Positions 18,801 to 30,800 of a stretch of DNA of 64,000 bases are shown here, piece after piece. Made by a program: the position numbers and the translations under genes. This DNA comes from Xenorhabdus indica (lineage in GTDB: Bacteria; Pseudomonadota; Gammaproteobacteria; Enterobacterales; Enterobacteriaceae): NCBI RefSeq assembly GCF_014467235.1, contig NZ_NKHP01000017.1:1-64000 (forward strand). The letters run 5' to 3'. Numbering within the stretch: position 1 is the stretch's first letter; each line of letters begins with the position of its first letter. The notes under the pieces were generated by a model. It worked only from the letters and a program-made list of their open reading frames with translations, was not told the DNA's origin and did not search any database.

Positions 18801-21800
18801 TTATTTCCGTTCCCGTACGACACGTTTTATGGTGTTTTGAGGGCCTGTGTTATGAGAGCTCGTGTTGTGACGAACACTATCTCCCCCGGTCATACGAGAC
18901 TCCAGTAAATGAGCAAGCTGTTTAATTGTCTGGCACTGCAAAAGTTCAGCCAGAGAGATCCTGACTGCCAATTGCTGTTCAATACGGGCAGCAATGCGTA
19001 AGGCGTGCAATGAGTGCCCTCCCAAAGCAAAGAAATTCTGGTCACATCCTATCTGTTGTTGTTGCAGTACCTCACTCCAGATATCCCTGAGACGGCTTTC
19101 CAGCGGTGTTTGCGGGATATGTAAAACGCGGCCCTCCTGTTTTTTCTGCTGTAATTCTTTCTGCTGCCACTCAGATAAATATTCCGGCAAACGCGCCAAC
19201 AAAGCCTGATAATCAATCTTGCCATTCGTGGTTTGAGGCATCTCATCCAACAGAACAATGGTGCCCGGCAGCATATGTGCGGGTAATTGTCTGCTGAGAA
19301 AATCAAGCAGTTGTCCTGACATTTGTTCTAAAAGTGACTCTGGAGATATCACATTGGCTTTCGCTGCTGATTTAAGGGATACACAAGCTATCAGCCGTAT
19401 CTCGCCCTGTTTATCGCTATTAGCAAGCCCGGAATAGGAAAGCACAGCACTTTGCTGCACATAGGGATGCTGCATCAGTTGGGCTTCAATTTCTCCCGGT
19501 TCAATACGATAGCCCCGCAGTTTGATTTGTCGGTCACAACGACCAAGATAGAGCAATTCACCATCCGGCAAGGCGCAGACGCGATCTCCGGTGCGATAAA
19601 TCCGCACTTTTTCTTGTGCTATTTCCTCTTGTGAAATGCCTTCTTGTGACATGCCTTCTTGTGGAATTGATATCGTGATGAATTTTTCTGCGGTTAATTC
19701 AGGGCGATTCCAATAACCTCTTGCCACACCCAAACCACCGATATACAACTCTCCTGCCATGCCGAATGGGGTTGGAGACAAATCGTCATTCAGTACAAAC
19801 AGGCGAGTATTAGCGATTGGCAGACCAATCGGCATCGTGCCCTGTAAATCCTGATGTTTATCTGCACGATGAACACAACACCCGACAACCGTCTCTGTGG
19901 GGCCATATTCGTTGAACACGCCAATATCGGCTACATCAGTCAGCCATTCCTGTACAGTTTCACAACTCAGCGCATCTCCCCCTATTACCAATGAATGAAC
20001 ACGGGATTTTGCGGCAGCATCCAGATATTCCCCCAAAATACCAAGATGGGCAGGCGTGATTTTCAACAGATGACCACCCTGCTTTTGTGGTAATGAATAC
20101 GCTGGTAATGGTTGCCGTAATATCTCCGCCATTGAAGCAATATCCGCATCATCTTGTATCACGGTAATGGTGCCACCATGCAACAGCGGCAGATAGAGAC
20201 TGGTTAATGTGGCATCAAAACTGACGGATGAATGGAACAGGCTTTGGGTATTCTCAGTGACCTGATAACGCCAGCAGGTATCGGTCAGGTAGTTAATCAG
20301 ACTGCGATGTTCAATCATGACGCCTTTCGGCATTCCTGTAGAGCCGGAGGTGTAAATCAGATAGACCAGTGCATTTTCATCATCAGCCACGGGGGGTAAC
20401 GATTGTTGCGATAAAGAATATGTCGGAACAGACTCTGGTTCCTGATCCAGTGCCAGTACAGCAATTTCAGACATAAGAGATGCAGCCAACGCCTGATGGG
20501 TCAACACCAGACAACTTTGGCTGTCAGACAATAAATAAGTGACCCGCTCTGTGGGATAAGAGATATCAATTGGCACATAACAAGCCCCCATTCTGCTGAC
20601 CGCCAGCATGGCAGCGATATAATCCAGACTGCGTGGCAAATAGAGCGCAACTCTGTCACCCGCATGAATCTGATTGTGATGCAGGCGGAGGCTTATCTGT
20701 TCAACCTGCTGCTCCAATTCCGCATAACTGACCTGCCGCTGTCCATCTATTACAGCGATTTGTTGGGAAGAACGTTGTACCTGACGGGCAAACAGGCTAT
20801 ACACATTGCCCGCAAAAACCGGCAATACTGGCCCCTGCCATTGGGTCAGCAATTGCCGGTTTTCCTGATCATCCAGCAATGCAACGTCTGTCAACACGCC
20901 CGTCATATTATTCATTAACTGGGTCAGAATGCGGATAAAGTGCTCTGCCAGACGGGCCACAGTAGTTGCATCATACAGGCCCGTGTCATAGACCAACTCG
21001 CCATGTAAGCTGTCAGAGAAAGCCGTGACCAATACTAATGGGTAATTTGTGCTTTCCGTGGCCTGTGTAAATTTAAACAGGTTTTCCCGTGCGCCGGATT
21101 GCGGATAATTTTCAAACACCAGCAAGGTATCAAATGCTGGCAGACCACAAGTGGATTTCAGATCCGCCAGCGAGATATCACTGAATTTTTCGTGTTCCCG
21201 CTGTTGCTGTTGAATGGCGCTCAGCCAATCGGCAACGGGTTGATTCATATGGCTGGTGATATGAATAGGCAGTGTACTGATTAACAGTCCCACCATTTTA
21301 TCGATACCGGCTAATTCTGCCTGTCGGCCGGATACTGTCATGCCAAACAGACATTCGTCCTGCTGGCTGTAACGTTGTAACAGTAATGCCCATGCCCCCT
21401 GAATCAGGGTACTGATGGTTAAACGGTGACGACGTCCGGTTTCTGCCAACTGACCAGAAAGTTCTGTAGACAGATGAAATGAATATCGCTGTTTCAACTG
21501 ACTGGCTGTCCTGATCGGATGAGCCGCAGGCAGCGGTGTCGCTGCCCCGACATCAGCTAATTGCGCCTGCCAATAATCCTGACACGCTTTACGGCTCTGC
21601 TGTTGCCAGCGAATAAAGGATTTAAATGCCGGTGCAGGGGGCAAGGTATCAGCCGGACGATAATAGAAGGATTCAACCGTTGTTAATAATAGCCTGACTG
21701 ACCATCCATCAAGAATGGCATGATGATGGCTGAACAAAAGTTGTATCTGCTCATCTGGGAGTTGCAGCACGGTAATACGGAATAACGCACCATGTTCCGG

Positions 21801-24800
21801 TATAAACTCTTCCGCCAGATCTGCCGCCAGCAAGTTTTGGCGATACTGTTCTGCATCAGCCGGGTTATGCAGCCGCAGATCATGTTGCCGCCAATCCAGT
21901 TCCTGCTGAGGCATCACGATTTGCAATGGCTCACCAGCAAGGCTCATTTCAAAATGGCTGCGCAGGATAGGATAGTAAGCCACCGCCTGCTGCCATGCCT
22001 GCTGTAGACGGGTAATATCCACGCCATCAAACGGGCTCTTATACAATAAAGTAAAACACAACTGTTCGTGATACAGCCCGCTGCCTTGTCCGGCCATAGA
22101 GTGGAACAGCATTCCTTCTTGGGTATAGGTCAGCGGGTAGATATCTTCCATCACGCCATACCGTTGCTGCAATTGGCGCAGTGTTTCAGCATTCAAACGG
22201 GCAAGCGGGAAATCAGACGGCGTGTAAGTGGTCTGAGTCTGTGCCATACAATGTTCAGTCAGCCGGATAATCTGCTCTTTCATCGCCATTGCCAACTTAT
22301 CAATGGTTTCATGCTGATAACACTGGTGGTTATACGTCCACTCTATCTGCAATTGTCCCTCATCAATGTAGCAATCTACTTCCAGTGCATATGACCTTGA
22401 GTTATCTGCCGCATGACGATGCACCAGCCCGATATCCGCAACACCCTGTAATGGCGCCTGATGGAAGGTACGGGTAAATTGTCCGAGATAGTTGAAGCAG
22501 ATATCTGCCGCAGGGATAACAGGCAGTTGATTATTGGTAGATGTCTGGGTGTAGCGGGAATAGCGCAGTGCACCATAACCTGTTCCGCTATAAGGCACCT
22601 GACGTACCGCTTCTTTAACCAACTGGAGCAGTTGATCCGGCGGACAAGATGCAGGTAGTGACAACAACAGAGGATAAATGACCGTAAACCAGCCGACTGT
22701 TCGGCTGACATCCACATTTTCATGCAGGCTTTCCCGTCCATGCCCTTCCATGTCCACATGCAGTAATTCGGAACCACTCCAGTGTTGCAGTGTTGCTGCC
22801 AACGCTGCCAGTAACAAATCACCAACATGGGTACGGTAGGCGTGTCCGGTGTGCTGAACCAGATTTGTGGTGACCGTCAGATCCAGTGCTAGCCGATATT
22901 TAGCCGACTCTTTAACGAAACCTGGGAAAGGTTTTTCTCCCCAGTCACAGGGCAACGGAGCTACAGTTTGCTTCAGTTTTTGCTGCCAGAAATGATATTC
23001 GTCCTGTGACTGTTCAGATTGAGCATAATCTGCAAGGTGGGATGACCACTCAATCAAAGAAGCACTTTTTACCATCAGACGTGGGTTTTCCCCTGCCAGT
23101 AATGTTCGATAGTAATAACTTAAATCTTCCGTAAAAATGCGCCATGAAACGCCATCTATCACCAGATGATGAACTGCCAGCAACAGATAATTTCCTTCTG
23201 CGGTAATAAAATGGGTCGCAGTCAATAACGGGCCATGTTCAATATTCAATTGTGCCTGATGTTCAGCAACGGCCTGCACCAGTGCTTCTCTTGCCGGGGT
23301 TTCTGTGATCTGACATTGTTCTATCTGCCACTCTGTAACAGGTTCTCCTATCTGCCCATAATCCGGCCTATAACCATTTGCCAATGAGAAACGAGAGCGC
23401 AAACCATCATGTTGATTGACCACCAGAGCCAGTGCCTGCGCTAAAAGCGATATGTCTGTTCCTTCCTCCAGTGCATACAGATAAGACTGGTTATAGTGGT
23501 GCGGATTAGCATGATGGTGTGCAAAGAACCAATGCTGAATTGGCAGTAAAGCGTATTCTCCCTGCACGGGTTGAGTGTTGTTCTCAGCGTTGCCATCAAT
23601 GTTATTTACCTGTGTCACCACGGCGGCTAATCCCGCAATAGTCGGATAATCAAACAGCATTTTTGGTGTGATCCGCAGCCCGATCTCCCGTACTCTGAAC
23701 ACTATTTGCAGGCTGAGAATGGAATCTCCCCCCAGAACAAAGAAATCATCATCAATCCCCAGATTTTCCTGATCCAACACTTGTTGCCAGATTTCGGTTA
23801 GTTGTTTTTCCAGTGCCGTCACTGGCATCCGGCGAACAGTGTGACGGGGTTGCTCAGTTAAAGGGATTTGTGCCAGCGCCTTACGATCAATTTTGCCGTT
23901 AGCTGTGAGTGGTAATGTTTCCTGCAAGATCCATTGGGTAGGACACATATGTACCGGCAGTCGTTGACTCAGTTCCTGCCGCACATTTTTCAGATCTGCC
24001 GCAGCAGATGTGTTCATCACCAGATAGGCCACCAGATGCTGGCGTCCATAAATGTCCCGCATACCCGCTGCCGCCTGAGCAACACCCTGACAAGCCGCAA
24101 GCTGAGCTTCTACCTCTTCCAGTTCAATCCGGTAGCCGTGCAGTTTAATTTGCTGGTCTTTGCGGCCGAGGAACAGTAAATTTCCGTCCGGCAGGTAACG
24201 CGCCAAATCTCCTGTCCGATAGAGTTTTTCCTGTGATAACGGTTTTTCCTGTGATAACGGAAAGAAAGGATCGGTAATAAATCGGCTTTCAGTCAGATCA
24301 AGACGATTGAAATAGCCCAGACCCACTCCAGCCCCACCAATGTACAGTTCACCAACTGAACCGAACGGCACCAGTTGCTGACACTCATCCAACAGATACA
24401 GCCGGGTATTGGCTATCGGACGACCAATTGGCAGTACACCATCCCCTTTTACGTCTCCGGCCAGTATGTCGTAAATACAGCAGCCCACGGTGGCTTCCGT
24501 CGGGCCGTATTCATTGATAATTCTGACCTGCGGTGCATGTTGCCGCCAGAAACGCAATGCGCTGGCAGAAAGACTTTCTCCGCCAATCACTAGCAGCGGT
24601 ATCCGGCCTGCGTGTTCTGGTAATAATTGCTGGCTTAAGAGCTCCAGGTGAGCGGGCGTGATTTTCGCCATTGCCAGATCCGGCAATTGTTGCCATGCCT
24701 GCACCAGTGCCGGAATATCATCCTCTTCAGGCAGGATAAACAAGGTTTGCCCCTGTAATAACGGCAAGAACAGGCTGGTAATCGTCGCATCAAAGGAAAT

Positions 24801-27800
24801 AGAGGCATGAAGAGTATTTCCCCGTTTAGTCAGATCACCATAATGTTTACAGGCATGTTGCAGATAGTTCCCCAATCCCCGATGTGGAATGATGACCCCT
24901 TTTGGCCTGCCGGTAGAACCAGAGGTATAGAGAATATAAGCAGGCTGTTCCGGTGAAATCGCAATATCAGGATTGGGAATAGCAGCCTGATTGTCTGTTA
25001 CTGGTTTTGAGGTAACTGGCTCTGAGGTAACTGGTTCTAAGGTAACTGGTTCTAAGGTAAACGGCTCCGGCGTCAACCGTACAATATGATGCGATGGCAA
25101 CGCTAATCTGGTGGCTTGTTCGTGAGTCGTAATCACCTGTGCCACTTGTGCATCTTCCAGCATAAAACGGGCACGTTCTGCCGGATAGGTACTATCAATT
25201 GGTACATATGCAGCACCGGTTTTCAATACCGCCAGAATCGCTACGACAAGCATGGCTGAACGTGGCAGGCAGATCCCAATCTGTGAACCCTTACCAATCC
25301 CCTGTGTCAGTAAATCATTCGCCAGCCGATTAGCGTGTTGGTTAAGCTGGTCATAACTCAATGCTAACCCTGCTTCATACTGCTCACACAGGGCAATCGC
25401 TTGGGGTGTTCTGCACACCTGCTGTTCGAACCATTGATGCACCACCGGGTGCAACAGGGGCTGTACTGTGGCATTGAGATCGCTTAACTGCTGCTGTCGT
25501 TCCTGTGGTGACAACATTGCCAACTGATAGACAGGCTGGTCTGGCGCACGACACAGGCTATCCAACAAACAGGCATAATGTGTCACTAATTGCGCCACAA
25601 TTTCGGGTGCAAAACACGCTTCACGATATTCAACCGACAATAGCAGGCTATCCGCTGTTTCCTGTACAAACAGGGTTAAATCGAATTTGGCTTCTGGATT
25701 GTCTATTGGCTGACTGTCTATAACGTAATTACGAGCATCAGTACGAAGTTGTTCATTGAGCTGTTGCTGGTGCGCATTAAACACAAACATGATCCGGAAC
25801 AGAGGAGAAAGCGAACGTTTCTCTGCTGGCAGAACAGCATCCACCACTTGTTCAAACGGAACGTCTTTGTTAGCCATTGCCTGATTGAGTGTCTGGGCAC
25901 TATCAAACAGAAATTCAGTAAACGGACGGCTGATATCGACATTCTGACGTACCGCTAAGGTATTCAGCAGAAGCCCGATAACCGATTGCAGTTCCGGCCT
26001 GTCACGCAGAGAAACAGGTATACCAATAACGATATCTCCTGTTGTGTCACCTTCACTGCTGTAACGCTGTAACAAGATCTGGAAAGCCGCCAATAACAGG
26101 GTAAACAGTGTCGTATCCTGCTGCTGTGCCAACCAGCGCAATGCTTTGGTCTGCTCAATGGACAGCGGCAGGCGATGGTAAGCTGCTTTCGATTCTTCAA
26201 CAGGTGCATGATGTTGCTGAGGTAATGTCACCACTGGCGGTAATTGCTGATATACCTGATGCCAATACGCTAATTGGCTATGCCAGACTTGTTGCGCTTC
26301 AGGGCTGCGTTCCCATGCAGCGAATTGCAGGTAATCAGACACAGGTGCCTGCTGGATGCCCTCTTCTGACAGATTATTTTCTTCTGGAAGACCATTCGCT
26401 TCTGACTGGTATAGCGACAGCAATTCATCATCAAGCTGTGCCAGTGCCTGTTCATCCACCAGAATATGATGCAGACAGACAATCAGGGCACTTCCCTGCC
26501 ATGCATCGGTCACCAGTAACAGGCGATATAATGGTTGTCCAATTAGCTGGAACGGTGTCTGCATCATACCGGCGGCTCGCTGCTGTAACTGCTGCTGCCA
26601 CTCCTGTTCATTCTGTACTTCAATAATTTCATGCGGACAGTCCGGTGACTGCTCACTGTAATATTGCCGGGGCGTGGTTCCCTCCATCCGCAGACGCAGA
26701 TTGAGTGATGGATAGCGACGGAACAGCAAGTTTACGCTTTTCTGTATCCGTTCAACCTCCACGTTATTTTCAACTACATTGCCATCATTCTCCTTGCCGG
26801 CAAGTGTTTTTATACTGGCAAAGGTTTTGATACTGGTGATGTGGTAACGACAGCTATCAGGATACAGTTGGTCAAGGAACCACATCCGTTGTTGAGCAAA
26901 GCTCAATGGTGCATCGTGGATCACAGACAGATTTAATGAACCTGCACTGGCCGTTGAATCCACTCTCTCTGCCAACCGCATTGGCGTTCGGCAGATAAAA
27001 ACATCGCTGACTTTGAAATGCAGCCGGAATTGGCTGGCAAGTATTGCTACCATTTTGGCCGCTAAGAGAGAGTGTCCACCCGCAGCAAAAAATGAGGTAT
27101 TACGGCCAATCGCCTGATGCCCCAATAAAGTCTGCCAGACCTGGATAATCGCCTGTTCTGTTTCATTCCGGGCTGGTTCAGCGATGGCTTCTCCCGTCTG
27201 CCGCATCGGTGTGGGGAAGCGTTTTCTGTCCACTTTATTATTCGGCAATCGGGGGAATTCGTGCAGGAAGACGTAGCAGGAAGGGCGCATAAATTCCGGC
27301 AAAGATCCCCCCAGATGTGATTCAATCTGTGATTGATCAAGTGCGGTATCAGGTTGGGTAAGTATATAGGCAACGATAGCGCTGGCATTCAGGTAATCTT
27401 CCCGCACCATCGCCACCGCATCAGAAATAGCGGGATGCTGACGCAAAGCGCTTTCGATTTCTCCCAGTTCTACACGATAACCCCGGATTTTTATTTGTTG
27501 GTCAATCCGTCCCAGATAGTCAATGTTGCCGTCTGCCCGATAACGAGCCAGATCGCCGGTACGATAAAGGCGGGCATCAGGCAGGGAGCTGAACGGATCA
27601 GGAATAAAACTGCGTTCAGTCAGTTCTGGTCGGTGCAGATAGCCTGTAGCGACCCCAACACCGCCAATACAAAGTTCACCCGCAACGCCAATCGGTAATG
27701 GTGCGCCATACTCATCTAAGATCCAGACCTGTGAATTGGGGATCGGGCGGCCAATGTGAACACTGTCATCGTCCAGCGTCAACTCAGCATTGGTTGTACC

Positions 27801-30800
27801 TACTGTTGCTTCTGTCGGGCCATAGGAGTTAATAAAGCGGCGGTTTTTGCCCCATTTATGCAGCAGATCCACACCACAGGCTTCCCCGGCGACTAACAGT
27901 ACCTGTAAATCAGGTAACTCAGCTTCAGGCAGTGCGGCCAGCGCCGAAGCAGGCAATGTGACATGAGTAACACGTCGCGTAATAAGCTGTTCCAGCAAAT
28001 CCGGGCCAGGCATGATGGCAAGACGGGGAGCCATTAATAATGTGCTGCCAGTACAGAACGCCATCAGAATTTCCCAGATGGAAGTATCAAAACTGAAAGA
28101 GGCGAACTGGAGGACCCGGCTGTTCGGTGGTACAGCCAGAAATTCAACTTCTGTTTCTGCCAGATTGCACACACTGCGGTGTCGGATGGGTACACCTTTC
28201 GGTCTGCCGCTGGAGCCTGAGGTATAGATGATATAGGCCGTATTTTCTGCCCGGACATCTACCCGTGGATTTTCCACACTGAATGCCGACAGTTGAGGCA
28301 TCAAGGTTTCAAGGGAGAATAAAGGAAGGTTACAATCCTGATAACGTGCCATAAATTGATCTTGTGTCACCAGCAGATGCAAGCCAGCATCTTCAATGAC
28401 ATAACGACTACGATCCAGCGGATAATCAGGATCAATCGGTACATAAACTCCACCCGCTTTCAGGATAGCGAGAAAACAGATCACCAGTTCCAGTGAGCGT
28501 TCGACACTTAATCCGACACAAACTTCTGGCCCTACCCCTTGCTGGATCAGAAAATAAGCCAGTTGGTTGGCACGCTGATCCAATTCAGCATAAGTCAGCG
28601 ATTGCTGACCGAATTCAACCGCAATGGCTTCTGGTACACGCTGCACCTGACGTTCGATAAGCTGATGAATGCCGACATTATCGCTGAATGGGTGTTCAGT
28701 CCGGTTCCACTCAGCCAGTTGTTGTTGCTGTACAGGACTGAGCAGAGAAACCCGACCGATAGCCTGTTTCGGTTGCTCGAACAACTGCGGCAGAAAATGG
28801 CAGAAGTTTTCCACCATACGGGAAATCGTCTCTGGCAGAAAACGATCACTGGCATATTCAAATATCCCCTGTAATTCCCCTTCTTCACGCCACATCTCCA
28901 GTGTCAGCTCATATTTGGCGATTTGCATATCCCACTGGCGTAATGGAGAAAGTTGAACAGCCCCCATGCGTTTACCCGTGAGCGGTATATTCTGGTAGGT
29001 AAACAGAGTCTGGAACAGTGGGGAAAGCCCCGGTTGATGATTATCTTCCCCATTGTTTTGTAATAAATTGTCTTTTAGCAGAGGGAGTAATTGGCTAAAC
29101 GGCATATCCTGATGCGCAACGGCATCAATAAAGGTGGATTTAACTTGGGCCAGCAGTTGTTCGAATGATTGGTGGATATCAACCTGATTACGCATCACCA
29201 ATACGTTGAATAACAGACCAACCGGCTGTTGCTCCTCACTGTAGTGACGGTTGGAAACGGGGGTTCCCAACAGAATGTCACTCTGACGTGAATAGCGCGC
29301 CAGAAATGCAATAAATCCGGCTTGTAAGATCAGATAAGGAGTGACGCCATACTGATAGGCTAATGTATCAATCTGTTCATGGAATGCAGTGGGCAGGCTG
29401 AATGGCAAACGCCCTCCCTGATAACTGCGTATGGCAGGTGTCGGAAAGTCATAAGGTAGTTGGATCAGGGGGAGTGTTCCGGCCAACTGACGCTGCCAGT
29501 ATTGACGGGCGGCTATGCCCGAAGCCCCATTGATCCGTTGATACTGGAGGCGTGCATGTTCCCGTTGACCATAACCAGCGTGCCGGATCTCAAGTGTTTT
29601 CCCTGCTTGCAGCAGGCTGTAATTTTCCAGCAACTCATCCCACAGCCGTTTCACTGATTCGTCATCCACAATTAAGTGGTGGAAAGCCAGTACAATCAGA
29701 TGACTATGTGGCCGGAGTGTCAGCCCTGCCATACGTAGCAATGGTGGATCGATTAATTCAAATGGCAAGGTCGCAAATTGACTGATAATGTTTTCTGCCT
29801 GCGCTTGAGCCTGTGGGCCATACTGGCTCAGATCCTGCCAGATGATCTTTGCAGTCACCGATCTGGCAGAGAGATGCTCTGCTACCTGCGCAATAATATC
29901 CCCTTCTTGTATCAGAAAACGGGTTCTCAATACGTCATAACGGGCAATCAAAGCGTCAAGGGATTGTTGTAACCGCTGATGATCCAGTGCTCCCTGCCAC
30001 TGGGCAACGTAGGCCATGTTGTAAATTGGGCTGGAAGAAGCAGTTTGTTGGATCAGGTAAATACCCTGCTGTTCGTAGCTGGCAGTATGCGGGGTTACCG
30101 TTATCTCCTCCGCTATCCCTTCTGACAGCTCATCAACACGCAATATCGCTGCACACTGGGCAAGCGTGGGTTGCTGGAACAGTTCACCAAAACGCAAACT
30201 CAGTCCCATTTTTTCCCGCACTTGTGCAATCATGCGAATTGCCTGTAGAGAATCTCCTCCCAGTGCAAAAAAACTATCGTCACGTCCGATTTGTTTGATA
30301 TGCAACAGCGATTGCCAGATAGCGGCCAGTTTTGTTTCCCGTTCCCCCTGTGGGATAACAATATCCTGCCGGTTTTGATATGTCTGGCGGACAGCCGGTG
30401 CTTGCAGTGCCTTGCGGTCAATTTTGCCATTGGATAACAGCGGGAACAGTGACAAGAACTGATAATCAGCAGGGCGCATAGCGGCTGCCAGATTGGGGGC
30501 CAGATAGGCATCTAATGTTTCTGCTGTTACTGTCATTTCCGGTGCCAGACGGATAAATGCCACCAGCCGCACACTATGTGACGGTTTCTGTGACTGTTCA
30601 AACGCCTGTACAATCGCTTGTTGTACCGCAGGATGTTGTTCAAGCAGACTCTCTATCTCTGCCGTTTCAAGGCGCTGACCATTGATTTTGATCTGAAAAT
30701 CATTACGGCCAAGCAGGATCAGATCTCCCTGCTCATCAATACGTCCCAGATCACCCGTCCGGTAAACCGGCTGACCAGCCAGTTTCCCTTTTTCCGGTGT

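Noticed and set aside
18737..18823. Longer fclJ start at GTG 18823 overlapping fclI
   Set aside because: The ATG at 18736 has a much stronger leader and the condensation domain starts just behind it.
26108..26626. 172-codon rightward frame inside fclI
   Set aside because: Antisense to the third-module condensation domain, low-quality composition, no ribosome binding site.
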